NCBI GenBank assembly: GCA_902635665.1
Contig: CACPOX010000001.1
Location: 82,118-146,117, forward strand
Source: an uncultured Pelagibacteraceae bacterium
GTDB lineage: Bacteria; Pseudomonadota; Alphaproteobacteria; Pelagibacterales; Pelagibacteraceae
DNA length: 64,000 nucleotides
Direction: 5' to 3'
Below the pieces are notes generated by a model. That model saw only the letters and a program-made list of their open reading frames with translations, made no database searches and had not been told where the DNA came from. Within the stretch, counting starts at the first letter, position 1, and each line of letters begins with the position of its first letter. Shown here in pieces: positions 8,955-18,539 of this stretch. Made by a program: the position numbers and the translations under genes.

Positions 8955-10424
8955 ATGACAGATCTAGAAAAACACGTTAACCAACCGGGGCGTGCAAAAT
9001 TAGTAAAAGACGTAAGAGCAAAAATTAAAGAATTAGGAATAACTTATATTTATTTTCAATTCATTTCAGTCACTGGAAGAGTTGTTGGAAAAGGTATCCC
9101 TGCTGACCATTGGGAAAGAACTGCAGAAAAAGGTTTTCAATTAGTTTATGGTTCTACTGCAAATTTATTCTTAGATCGTCATAATAATTACATCGGTTAC
9201 GGACCAGAGGCTATGGAACTTGTGGGAATTCCTGATCCAGAAACTTTCGTTCAATTACCTTGGGATAAAAGAGTTGCAAGAGTATTTTGTACTTGTTTTA
9301 GAAATAGAGAAGAAAGAGAAAATCCAGGCGGTCATTTAACTTCAGACTGTAGAGGAAATTTAAGAATTTTCATGGATGAATTTAAAAAGAAACATGGATT
9401 AGAATTAAGAGTGGGTACAGAGCCTGAAATGATGTGGTTAACTAAAAACGAAGATGGAACACCGTCAGGTAAAGGTTTTTCAAAACCTTTTTGTTACCAC
9501 ATTGATCAATTTGAGTCATTAAGACCAGTATTTATGCAAGTAATAGAATATGCAAATGCTATGGGTCTTGATATGATTCAAGGAGACCATGAGGATGCGC
9601 CAGGTCAATTAGAATTAAACTGGACTTACGATAACGTTTTAAGAAATGCAGATAGATTATCTACTTACAGACAAATTTGCGCTCAAGTTGCAAGAGAACA
9701 TAATTTAATTGCTTGCTTTATGACAAAACCTTTTATGGGTGTTTCTGCAAGTGGTTGCCATACAAACATGTCTTTATGGAAAGGTGGAAAGGTTAAAGTA
9801 AATAAACTTGGCCATAAATCTTTACCAGGTGTTGATGGAGTGTTTAGTTATGTTGAAGGTGGAACAAACACTTTCATGCCTGATACAAAAGATATGCAAA
9901 TGCCAGGTAAAATTGGTTTGCAATCAATTGCAGGTATCATGAAGCACTTGCCAGCATTAACAGCCCTTGGATCTTCAACTGTAAATTCTTACAGAAGATT
10001 ATGGGATCAGGGATTTTGGGCTCCTGTTTACGCTGATTGGGGTTATCAAAATAGAACTTGTGGTTTAAGAGTTTCTGCACCAGGAAGATTTGAATATAGA
10101 TCGGTTGACTCTATGCATAATCCTTATCTATTGGGTGCTGCTTTATTAAAAGCTTGCGATGAAGGTATAACCAAGAAAATGAAACCAGCTGCTCCAGAAT
10201 CTAGAAATATTTACGAAGCTCAAAAAGCTGGTAAAGACGTTAAAAAACTTCCATTAAGTTTAGGTGAAGCTTTGGATAGACTGGCAGAGGATGAAGTAAT
10301 CAAATCTGCAATGCCAGATGAAATGTATAAAGTTTTCCATTGGTACAAAAACGATGAGTGGGAAAGATTTCTTGGTGCAACAACACAATGGGATCTGGAT
10401 ACTTATCTTGATTGTCTACCGTAG
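8955..10424 (+). CDS. Glutamine synthetase-like protein (type III/GlnT-related family)
   Basis: GS catalytic signatures (GTEPEMMWL, QGDHEDAPGQLELNW, MTKPFMGVSASGCHTNMSLW, NSYRRL, GRFEYRSVDSMHNPYL). ATG at 8955 has a GAGGGG ribosome-binding site, preferred over the GTG at 8949. Confidence 0.75.
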   Translation: MTDLEKHVNQPGRAKLVKDVRAKIKELGITYIYFQFISVTGRVVGKGIPADHWERTAEKGFQLVYGSTANLFLDRHNNYIGYGPEAMELVGIPDPETFVQLPWDKRVARVFCTCFRNREERENPGGHLTSDCRGNLRIFMDEFKKKHGLELRVGTEPEMMWLTKNEDGTPSGKGFSKPFCYHIDQFESLRPVFMQVIEYANAMGLDMIQGDHEDAPGQLELNWTYDNVLRNADRLSTYRQICAQVAREHNLIACFMTKPFMGVSASGCHTNMSLWKGGKVKVNKLGHKSLPGVDGVFSYVEGGTNTFMPDTKDMQMPGKIGLQSIAGIMKHLPALTALGSSTVNSYRRLWDQGFWAPVYADWGYQNRTCGLRVSAPGRFEYRSVDSMHNPYLLGAALLKACDEGITKKMKPAAPESRNIYEAQKAGKDVKKLPLSLGEALDRLAEDEVIKSAMPDEMYKVFHWYKNDEWERFLGATTQWDLDTYLDCLP

Positions 10425-10456
10425 GTCACAAAAATAGATAGAAAGGGTATAAATAT

Positions 10457-11401
10457 ATGTGTGGTATAGCAGGTTTAATTCATAGAGGAAAATCTTCAAA
10501 TGTTGGAAGTGAGTTGCAAGGTATGCTCCAAGCATTAAAACATAGAGGGGAAGACTCAACAGGTTACGCTTTATATGGAGACACAGATGGTAAAAATTTC
10601 ATTATGCGTTTTAAAGTTGGGGAAAACGTAGGTGAAGGAAGTTCGTCAGTTATGGAAGATGTTTCTGTTTACGATGAAAGAAAAAAAATTGTAGACGAAA
10701 CTTTAGCCGAGATGGGAGCTAAAGTGGTTAAAGAAGAAAGAACTCTTCCCTACTCTTTAAGATATGAAATTGACTACAACGTTAAAGACCTTTTAGAATT
10801 TTCGCAACGTATAGAAAGTATCCCTGGTGTAGAAATTCTTTCTATGGGTAAATCTTTAGAAGTGATTAAAGATCTTGGAAACGCTAAAATGGTTTGTGAT
10901 AGATATAACTTAGATAAAGTTGTTGGAACACATGCTATTGGTCATGCTAGAATGGCTACAGAGTCTGGTGTAGATATCAAATCTGCCCACCCTTTCTGGG
11001 GATATCCGTTTAGTGATGTATCTGTTGTTCACAACGGGCAATTAACAAACTACTGGAACAATAGAAGAGTTTTAGAAAATAAAGGTATGAGATTTATGTC
11101 TGAATGTGACTCGGAATTAATCGCAGTTTACATTGCAGAAAAAATGAGGGACGGAGCAACTTTAGAGGAAGGAATGAAAGCATCATTAACAGGTTTAGAT
11201 GGTGTATTTACTTATTTTGTTGCAACTAAAGATTCATTAGGAATGGCAAAAGATACAATGGCTGCAAAACCATTGGTATTATATGAGTCTGATGATTTGG
11301 TTGCTATGGGATCTGAAGAAATTGCAATTAGATCTGTATTACCACAAGAAATTGATACATATGATCCATTTGATGGGGAGGTGAAAGTATGGCAAATTTA
11401 A
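10457..11401 (+). CDS. mgsA: Class II glutamine amidotransferase-like subunit (MgsA/GlxB-like)
   Basis: N-terminal nucleophile MCGIAGLIHRG, HRGEDSTGYALYG, HNGQLTNYWNNRR; first of three glutamate-synthase-like genes. Confidence 0.8.
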   Translation: MCGIAGLIHRGKSSNVGSELQGMLQALKHRGEDSTGYALYGDTDGKNFIMRFKVGENVGEGSSSVMEDVSVYDERKKIVDETLAEMGAKVVKEERTLPYSLRYEIDYNVKDLLEFSQRIESIPGVEILSMGKSLEVIKDLGNAKMVCDRYNLDKVVGTHAIGHARMATESGVDIKSAHPFWGYPFSDVSVVHNGQLTNYWNNRRVLENKGMRFMSECDSELIAVYIAEKMRDGATLEEGMKASLTGLDGVFTYFVATKDSLGMAKDTMAAKPLVLYESDDLVAMGSEEIAIRSVLPQEIDTYDPFDGEVKVWQI

Positions 11402-12243
11402 AAACAGTATCGAAAAAATCTAAAGCCCAATCAATGGGTATGCACACTGAGGTATTAACAGGAAGAACTCAACAAAAATTCTTTAATCCTGATGAAGCAG
11501 AAAACTTTTACTACTTTGGTACATACGATGTAGATTTTAATAAAAGAACTGATCTTGATGTTAAAGACATGACAGCACCTGAGGCTAATAAAGAGATCGA
11601 TAACTTAATGAGCCAAGGATATGGAACAATAGTAATAAAAAACCCGCAAGGTAAACACAGTCTTGGAGTTGGTATTTTAAATAAACTGAATTTAATTTTT
11701 GAAGGAAGTTTAGGATACTTTGGAATGGGTTCTTGTGATGGTCCAATAGTTAGAATTAATGGAAGAGTTGGATGGTCATGTGCAGAAAATTTAATGGCTG
11801 GTAAAGTAGTGATCGAAAAGAATGCTGGATCTTGTTTTGGTGCGGCAATTAGAGGTGGAGATTTAATTTGCAAAGGTAGTGTTGGTGCTAGAACTGGTAT
11901 TGATATGAAAGGTGGAACCATAATAATTGGTGGTGACGCTGGTGCCTTTACTGGTTTTATGATGCAAAGAGGAAGAATAATTATTCTTGGAGATGTTGGA
12001 ATTAACCTAGGCGACTCTATGTACGATGGGACAATTTTCGTAGGTGGAGAAATTGGTTCTTATGGTAGTGATGCAGTAGATGCAGAGTTAACATCAAGTG
12101 ATCAAGATTGGCTAAAAAGAAAATTGAAGGTTGCTGAAATTGGTGAAAATTTCGATGTAAGTAAAATGAAAAAAATTGTAGCAGGTAAAAAACTTTGGAA
12201 TTATGACAATTTGGAACCTACAGAGAAGAAGGGAGCAATATAA
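11389..12243 (+). CDS. mgsB: GXGXG-domain glutamate synthase-like subunit (MgsB/GlxC-like)
   Basis: Repeated GXGXG-type glycine motifs (GSCFGAAIRGGDLICKGSVGARTGIDMKGGTIIIGGDAGAFTGFMMQRGRIIILGDVG). Confidence 0.8.
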   Translation: MANLKTVSKKSKAQSMGMHTEVLTGRTQQKFFNPDEAENFYYFGTYDVDFNKRTDLDVKDMTAPEANKEIDNLMSQGYGTIVIKNPQGKHSLGVGILNKLNLIFEGSLGYFGMGSCDGPIVRINGRVGWSCAENLMAGKVVIEKNAGSCFGAAIRGGDLICKGSVGARTGIDMKGGTIIIGGDAGAFTGFMMQRGRIIILGDVGINLGDSMYDGTIFVGGEIGSYGSDAVDAELTSSDQDWLKRKLKVAEIGENFDVSKMKKIVAGKKLWNYDNLEPTEKKGAI

Positions 12244-13655
12244 TGGCTAAGAAAAAATCTAAAAAAGTTAAAAAAAATGGAAAAGGTGTTGGTGGAAAAG
12301 CGGATGTCCATGCACATGAAGAAGGTAAAAGAAATAAAAGTTTATTAGGTCATAACGCTATCTTCACACCTGAAGTAATAGACGACATTCATATTAAGTC
12401 TCAATTAGGAAGATACAGAATGCGAGGAATGGCATTGATGAAAAAAATTCCTACTTTTGATGATTTAGTTTTCTTACCTGGAACACTAACTAGATTTGTA
12501 ATCGAAGGTTACAGAGAAAAATGTGAAACAAAAACTGTTATTGGACCAAGATGTGAAAATCCAATTGAGTTAGATATTCCAGTTTATATTACAGGAATGA
12601 GTTTCGGTGCGCTTTCTTATGAAGCAAAAACTGCTTTGGCAAGAGGAGCAACTATGGCTGGTAGTGCTACTTGTTCAGGTGAAGGTGGAATGATACCTGA
12701 TGAGAGAAGATATTCAGAAAAATGGTATTACCAATGTATTCAATCAAGATACGGATTTAATCCTCATCATGCACAATTAGCAGATGGTATTGAAGTATTT
12801 ATAGGACAAGGCCAAAAAGTTGGAATGGGTGGACACCTAATGGGTCAGAAGGTTACTGACCAAGTTGCTGAGATGAGATCATTGCCATCTGGAATTGATC
12901 AAAGATCTCCAGCGAGACACCCTGACTGGCTAGGACCAGATGATTTAGCTCTTAAAGTAGAAGAACTAAGACAGTTAACAAAAAATAAAGTACCAATTCA
13001 ATTAAAGTTAGGTGCATCCAAAGTTTATGATGATGTGCGTATGGCTGCAAAATGTGATCCTGACTCTATTTATTTAGATGGTATGGAAGGTTCTACAGGA
13101 GCTGGCCCACATATCGCTGCTGCAAACACTGGTATTCCAGGTATTGCTGCAATTCGAGAAGCTAGAAGAGCAATCGACGATGTTGGTAAAACTGGAAAAG
13201 TAACATTAATTTATGCTGGTGGAGTCAGAGACGGTGCTGACATGGCTAAAGCTTTAGCTCTTGGAGCTGATGCGATAGCTATTGGTACAGGATCTATGAT
13301 TGCATTAAACTGCAACAAAGATATCCCTGAAGCAAACTTTGAAAAAGAAATGGGAGTAAAAGCAGGTGAATGTTATCACTGCCATACTGGACGTTGCCCA
13401 GTTGGTGTTGCAACTCAAGATCCTAAATTAAGAGCAAGACTAAATCCTGATGATGCAGCGCTAAGAGTTTATAATTATCTTCACTCAATGACTTTAGAGG
13501 CTCAGCTTTTAGCAAGAGCTTGTGGTAAAACAAATATACACTCTCTAGAGCCAGAAGATTTAGCTGCTTTAACATCAGAGGCATCAGCTTTAGCAAAAGT
13601 TCCATTAGCTGGAACTAACTACACGGTTGGTGTTGACAACTACCATAAAATATAG
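12243..13655 (+). CDS. mgsC: Glutamate synthase alpha-domain-like, FMN/Fe-S subunit (MgsC/GlxD-like)
   Basis: Glutamate synthase central signature (YLDGMEGSTGAGPH, ALALGADAIAIGTGSMIALNC, CYHCHTGRCPVGVATQDP); TAATG overlap with mgsB. Confidence 0.85.
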   Translation: MAKKKSKKVKKNGKGVGGKADVHAHEEGKRNKSLLGHNAIFTPEVIDDIHIKSQLGRYRMRGMALMKKIPTFDDLVFLPGTLTRFVIEGYREKCETKTVIGPRCENPIELDIPVYITGMSFGALSYEAKTALARGATMAGSATCSGEGGMIPDERRYSEKWYYQCIQSRYGFNPHHAQLADGIEVFIGQGQKVGMGGHLMGQKVTDQVAEMRSLPSGIDQRSPARHPDWLGPDDLALKVEELRQLTKNKVPIQLKLGASKVYDDVRMAAKCDPDSIYLDGMEGSTGAGPHIAAANTGIPGIAAIREARRAIDDVGKTGKVTLIYAGGVRDGADMAKALALGADAIAIGTGSMIALNCNKDIPEANFEKEMGVKAGECYHCHTGRCPVGVATQDPKLRARLNPDDAALRVYNYLHSMTLEAQLLARACGKTNIHSLEPEDLAALTSEASALAKVPLAGTNYTVGVDNYHKI

Positions 13656-13663
13656 AGGTAAGT

Positions 13664-14080
13664 ATGCCAAAGAAAAAAAATAAAAAAGCATCAAAAACAA
13701 AAACTAAAGAGATCAAAGGCCAATTAGGTAAAAAGAAAGAGACGGCTAGAGAAAAAATGATTGGCCAGTCTATTGGTTACAGATATGATGTAAATCTTTT
13801 ACCTGATTATTCTAAATTAACTCCGTTTCTTAAGAAATATATAGAAGCGATGGGATGGGATGATTTAAATTGGTTAGAAGATGTTCATATGGGCTATGAA
13901 GAAGATAGACCTGCTGTATTCTGTAGAAATGCTAATGGTTGGGTAACAATTCCAAAATCAATTAAACTACCAAATAATCAACAAGATAGAGATATGATTG
14001 CAAGAGAACTTTTAGTTAAGTTCCAAATGTCTCCGAAGCACCCTCTTGTTGATTTAAAAAAAGCTTACTTAAAATTTTAA
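13664..14080 (+). CDS. Conserved hypothetical protein with Lys-rich N terminus
   Basis: 138-aa ORF 9 nt after mgsC, before a terminator; no family recognised. Confidence 0.6.
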   Translation: MPKKKNKKASKTKTKEIKGQLGKKKETAREKMIGQSIGYRYDVNLLPDYSKLTPFLKKYIEAMGWDDLNWLEDVHMGYEEDRPAVFCRNANGWVTIPKSIKLPNNQQDRDMIARELLVKFQMSPKHPLVDLKKAYLKF

Positions 14081-14107
14081 TTTTACAATCAATAGTTGAT
14101 TATTTTT

Positions 14108-14135
14108 AAAAACCTAGTGTTCATACTAGGTTTTT
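14108..14135 (+). terminator. Rho-independent terminator
   Basis: AAAAACCTAGT-GTTCAT-ACTAGGTTTTT perfect stem with T-tract. Confidence 0.8.
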
Positions 14136-14206
14136 ATCCCTTCTTTATATTTGTATCGAATCATAAAATTTTATAGGGTTTATAAAACTAATATGGAGAG
14201 AGAAAA

Positions 14207-15607
14207 ATGACTGATCAGTTAGGTGCTCTTACAACCATATTTACAGAATTTTACTATTGGATAACAGTAGTACTGATGTTTTTAATTCACGTCGGATTCT
14301 GTATGTATGAAGTTGGAGCTTCTCGATACAAACACCATCAACATACTCTTATGAAAAATACAATGCTGATACCTTTAGTAACAGTAACTTGGTTTTTCTT
14401 TGGTTGGTGGATTTATTGGGCATTCCCAACAGGACCGGGTTTAGCCCCATCAATAATGAATGAAAGTGCTGCATTGATTACCGATGAAAGTACTTTTAGT
14501 GCGAAATGGTATATGCCAAATACAGAATATATGGCGGTCAACTTAGGTGACCACATAAGCGGTGTATTCTGGGCTGCCTTCTTACTATTCTCATGGACAG
14601 CTGCTTCTATTGTTTCAGGAGCAATCATTGAAAGAATAACAACTTTTGCATTTGGAATTTTAGCAATTGCAATCGGATCTGTATTTTGGACAATTGATGC
14701 TGCTTGGGGATGGCACTTCGATGGATGGATGTTAAAGCTTTTAGGATATCATGATGCTTATGCATCAGGTGTAATTCACGCTATTGCGGGTGGATTTGCC
14801 TTAGGTGTTCTTGTGGTTTTAGGACCAAGAATTGGAAAATTTTCATCAAGTGGTGAACCAAGAAATATAGGACCAAGAAATCCTTGGCTAGTTACAGTTG
14901 GATTATTTTTAATTTATACTGGTTTCTGGGGATTCTATGCGGCATGTAATATACCGATATTTGACCTTGGACCTGAATATGGAATGGAGGGTATATCATA
15001 TTGGACAGCAACTAACATATACGTAACCCCTACTACACTTAGTGGTATTACTTTTAACTTCTTGATGTCTTTATCGGGAGGTTTATTAGCCGGTTATTGG
15101 ATTGCTAAAGGTGATCCTTTCTGGACTTACTCAAGTGGACTAGCAGGAGTTATCTGTGCCTCGGCTGGAAATGATTTATATCATCCAATTCAAGCAATGA
15201 TCATAGGTATGATCGGTGTTGTGATTGCATACAAACTACATTACTGGGTTGAGCGTAAGTTCAAAATTGATGATGCAGTTGGAGCAGTTGCAGTACATGG
15301 TTATGCTGGTTTTGTAGGTCTTGTGATTTGTGGATTTGTTTTAAATGGTTATCCTTCATCTGGTTACAGTGTTGGAGCTATGTGGGACGGATCGACTTAC
15401 GCATCAATCAATCCACTGGGACAATTCATAGGAGCGATAATAATGTTTGGAGTTCTTGGAATGTTACCAGGCTATATCTTGGCTAAGATACTAAACGGTA
15501 TGGGTAAATTAAGAATCCCTCGTGAAGTTGAAATAGCTGGATTAGACTATGAAATGATGGAATCTGCTAAAGAAGATGAAAAAGCAGTTTCATCAGCAAC
15601 CAGGTAA
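14207..15607 (+). CDS. amt: Ammonium transporter (Amt family)
   Basis: Multi-TM protein with Amt signatures (HAIAGGFALGVLVVLGPRIGKF, SLSGGLLAGYWIA, VGAVAVHGYAGFVGLVICGF). Confidence 0.9.
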   Translation: MTDQLGALTTIFTEFYYWITVVLMFLIHVGFCMYEVGASRYKHHQHTLMKNTMLIPLVTVTWFFFGWWIYWAFPTGPGLAPSIMNESAALITDESTFSAKWYMPNTEYMAVNLGDHISGVFWAAFLLFSWTAASIVSGAIIERITTFAFGILAIAIGSVFWTIDAAWGWHFDGWMLKLLGYHDAYASGVIHAIAGGFALGVLVVLGPRIGKFSSSGEPRNIGPRNPWLVTVGLFLIYTGFWGFYAACNIPIFDLGPEYGMEGISYWTATNIYVTPTTLSGITFNFLMSLSGGLLAGYWIAKGDPFWTYSSGLAGVICASAGNDLYHPIQAMIIGMIGVVIAYKLHYWVERKFKIDDAVGAVAVHGYAGFVGLVICGFVLNGYPSSGYSVGAMWDGSTYASINPLGQFIGAIIMFGVLGMLPGYILAKILNGMGKLRIPREVEIAGLDYEMMESAKEDEKAVSSATR

Positions 15608-15618
15608 AGGAGAAAAAT

Positions 15619-15849
15619 ATGGCTACAGTAACAAACTGGATAGATCATCTAAATAAACCTGCTGAAGAGGTTGCGGGCGCAATTTATCCTGGAGCTGGAT
15701 CTAGCGAAACTCTACTGGTTATTTTAGGTATAGTTATCTGGCTTGGATGGCATGTTTTAACTGCAAGAAATGAAAGTGAAGAACTTTCGAGACTAGCAAG
15801 AAAAAGACATGGTGCCAATGACCATAAAAGCAATATTACCGACTGGTAA
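15619..15849 (+). CDS. Small single-TM protein in the amt operon
   Basis: 76 aa, one TM segment (TLLVILGIVIWLGWHVLTA), 11 nt after amt, upstream of a terminator; RBS aaggag. Confidence 0.65.
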   Translation: MATVTNWIDHLNKPAEEVAGAIYPGAGSSETLLVILGIVIWLGWHVLTARNESEELSRLARKRHGANDHKSNITDW

Positions 15850-15865
15850 TTTAAATTAAAAATTT

Positions 15866-15896
15866 GGGCGCTACTTAAATGTAGCGCCCTTTTTTA
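15866..15896 (+). terminator. Rho-independent terminator
   Basis: GGGCGCTAC-TTAAAT-GTAGCGCCC followed by TTTTTT. Confidence 0.9.
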
Positions 15897-15908
15897 TATT
15901 CTAAATTT

Positions 15909-16058
15909 ATGGAAGATAATAAAGAAGAATTAAGACCCTCGAAAATGAGAGGTGTAGCATTTCCTAAGGCAAAGTATGGTGTAATACTAGCTGTAATTGT
16001 AATCATTGTTGTTAATTTAATTTATTATAAAGAAACAATTTTATCTTTTTTTAAATAA
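15909..16058 (+). CDS. Short single-TM protein (49 aa), not in the supplied ORF track
   Basis: ATG at 15909 reads MEDNKEELRPSKMRGVAFPKAKYGVILAVIVIIVVNLIYYKETILSFFK*; clear TM helix. Confidence 0.5.
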   Translation: MEDNKEELRPSKMRGVAFPKAKYGVILAVIVIIVVNLIYYKETILSFFK

Positions 16059-16075
16059 TTGTGTTAACTTAAGTT

Positions 16076-17401
16076 GTGTCTAAAAATTTATTTCAAATTG
16101 CGAAGCAAAAAAAAATTAAATATTTTTTAATCAGTTTTGTAGATTTATTTGGTGTATTAAGATCAAAATTAGTCCCTGCTCACGCTATAAAAGAAATGCA
16201 AAATGCAGGAGCTGGTTTTGCTGGTTTTGCTGCTTGGCTAGATATGACACCTGCTGATTCTGATATGTTTGGAATTCCTGATCCAGATAGCTTAATTCAG
16301 CTTCCTTGGAACAAAGAGGTAGGATGGTTAGCATCTGATCTATGGATGAATGGTAAACCAGTAGATGCATCACCCAGAGTGATGTTAAAAAATCAGATAA
16401 AAAAACTTAAAAAACAAAATTTAACAATGAAATCAGGTGTTGAATGTGAATATTTTTTGATTTCACCTGATGGCAACTCAATTGCGGATCCAAGAGATAC
16501 TCAGTCTAAACCTTGTTATGATCAATCTGCATTAATGAGAAGGTATGATTTAATCAAGGAAATTTGTGATTGTATGATTGAAATGGGATGGGGCCCGTAT
16601 CAAAACGATCATGAAGATGCTAACGGACAATTTGAAATGAATTGGGATTATTCAGATTGCCTAAAAACAGCAGACAGACACACTTTTTTTAAATTTATGG
16701 TAAAAACAATCGCTGAAAAGCATGGATTAAGAGCAACATTTATGCCTAAACCATTTGGAAATTTAACCGGCAATGGTTGTCATGCTCACGTATCAGTTTG
16801 GCAAGGTAGTAAAAATAAATTCTTAGATAATAAAGATAAACTTGGTTTAAGTAAAATGGCCTATAATTTTTTAGGTGGGGTGATTAAAAATGCATCATCT
16901 TTATCTGCATTTTTTAATCCAACGATCAATAGTTACAGAAGAATAAATGCACCACCTACAAAATCTGGAGCATCATGGTCACCAAGTAGTATTTCTTATA
17001 CAGGTAATAATCGAACACACATGATTAGAATTCCTGATCCAGGAAGATTTGAATTAAGATTAATGGACGGTTCTGCTAATCCTTATTTATTACAAGCAAG
17101 TGTTTTAGCAGCTGGTCTATATGGTTTAAAAAACAAAGTTGATCCAGGCAAACCATTGGATTGTAACATGTATGAAGATTTTGCAAAATATCCAGACTTA
17201 CCTAAGCTACCTGATGAACTTGAACAATCCTTAAATTTATTAAAAAATAATAAAGATATGAATGATGCTTTTGGCAAAGATGTTATTGAAAGTTATATAA
17301 AGTTAAGAAGTTCAGAAATGAATGAATTCAAATCAAAAGATAGTTTTGATAAAACAAAAGATGTTACAAAGTGGGAAAAAGATAATACTTTAGATTGTTA
17401 G
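16076..17401 (+). CDS. gmaS: GlnT-type glutamine synthetase family; probable gamma-glutamylmethylamide synthetase (GmaS)
   Basis: Strong GlnT/GmaS-like sequence (KKIKYFLISFVDLFGVLRSKLVPAHAIKEMQNAGAGFAGFAAWLDMTPADSDMF, QNDHEDANGQFEMNWDY, FMPKPFGNLTGNGCHAHVSVW); GTG start; beside mgsABC. Confidence 0.7.
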   Translation: MSKNLFQIAKQKKIKYFLISFVDLFGVLRSKLVPAHAIKEMQNAGAGFAGFAAWLDMTPADSDMFGIPDPDSLIQLPWNKEVGWLASDLWMNGKPVDASPRVMLKNQIKKLKKQNLTMKSGVECEYFLISPDGNSIADPRDTQSKPCYDQSALMRRYDLIKEICDCMIEMGWGPYQNDHEDANGQFEMNWDYSDCLKTADRHTFFKFMVKTIAEKHGLRATFMPKPFGNLTGNGCHAHVSVWQGSKNKFLDNKDKLGLSKMAYNFLGGVIKNASSLSAFFNPTINSYRRINAPPTKSGASWSPSSISYTGNNRTHMIRIPDPGRFELRLMDGSANPYLLQASVLAAGLYGLKNKVDPGKPLDCNMYEDFAKYPDLPKLPDELEQSLNLLKNNKDMNDAFGKDVIESYIKLRSSEMNEFKSKDSFDKTKDVTKWEKDNTLDC

Positions 17402-17404
17402 TAC

Positions 17405-18535
17405 ATGACTATATTATCTAACGGTCATCAATGGAAATACACAGAATTTACAGACAATAAAAATTACTCTTTTAACAAAAAAGAAATTCTAAGTTCTCTA
17501 ACTTCAGAAGAAATTAATGATGCTTATAAGAGTATTTCTAAGTGGAAAGGTTATTCTCCTACTCCCCTGCATTCTTTAAATAAACTTTCAAAAGAATTAA
17601 ATTTAAACAAAATTTTTTATAAAGATGAAAATAAAAGATTTGATTTAAAATCTTTTAAAGCTTTAGGTGGAGCTTATGCGGTAGAAAAAATAACCAAAGG
17701 AAATAAAGATATAGTAGTAGCAACAGCTACCGCAGGTAATCATGGAAGATCTGTTGCCTGGGGGGCTAAAAGATTAGGTCTAAGCTGTAAAATATTTATT
17801 AGTGAATTTGTAAGTAATGCAAGAGGCAAAGCTATGGCCGCACTTGGAGCTGAGGTAGTAAAAGTAAAAGGTAATTATGAAAAATCATTGATGGAATGCA
17901 TAAAGCAGTCTACTGAAAATAATTGGCAAATAGTTCAGGATGTTGCTTGGAAAGATTATATGATTGTACCCAAGTATACGATGGCAGGTTATACAGTCAT
18001 GATGAAAGAAATAGCTGATCAAATCCAAGAGGAGAAAATAACTCACATCATTTTACAGGCAGGTGTTGGTGGCATGGCTGCTGCCATGGTTGCAGGTATT
18101 GCAAGATATTTAAATCATATTCCAGTGGTTATAGTTGTTGAACCTGATAGTGCAGCATGTGTTATGGAAAGCATTAAAACTGGAAAAATAGAAAAAATAG
18201 ATATTAAAAGAGAAAGCTTAATGGGTGGTATGTCTTGTGGTGAAGTATCATTAGTCCCATGGGAAATACTCAAAAATTCAGTTAAACATTGTATTAGTTT
18301 ACCAGATGATGATATTGCAAAAACTATGAAACTACTTGGAAATTCAAGCTTTAGTGATGAAAAAATAATTGCAGGAGAAAATTCAGCTCCTGGTGTAATC
18401 AGTTTGATAACAAGTTGTGAGGATCAAGCAATTAAAGAAAAATTAGATTTAAATAAAAAATCTAATATTTTAGTTTTTGGTTGTGAAGGAGATACTGACC
18501 AAGAAATGTATCAAAAGTTAATTAACCAAAATTAA
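17405..18535 (+). CDS. PLP-dependent diaminopropionate ammonia-lyase-like (DpaL/YgeX)
   Basis: PLP fold type II: FYKDENKRFDLKSFKALGGAYAV, TATAGNHGRSVAWGAKRLG, SAPGVISL; resembles YgeX; 3 nt after the gmaS-like gene. Confidence 0.7.
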   Translation: MTILSNGHQWKYTEFTDNKNYSFNKKEILSSLTSEEINDAYKSISKWKGYSPTPLHSLNKLSKELNLNKIFYKDENKRFDLKSFKALGGAYAVEKITKGNKDIVVATATAGNHGRSVAWGAKRLGLSCKIFISEFVSNARGKAMAALGAEVVKVKGNYEKSLMECIKQSTENNWQIVQDVAWKDYMIVPKYTMAGYTVMMKEIADQIQEEKITHIILQAGVGGMAAAMVAGIARYLNHIPVVIVVEPDSAACVMESIKTGKIEKIDIKRESLMGGMSCGEVSLVPWEILKNSVKHCISLPDDDIAKTMKLLGNSSFSDEKIIAGENSAPGVISLITSCEDQAIKEKLDLNKKSNILVFGCEGDTDQEMYQKLINQN

Positions 18536-18539
18536 ATTA

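Noticed and set aside
11511-11921. 136-aa minus-strand ORF
   Set aside because: Antisense to the GXGXG-repeat gene; Pro/Ile-rich shadow of Gly-rich coding sequence
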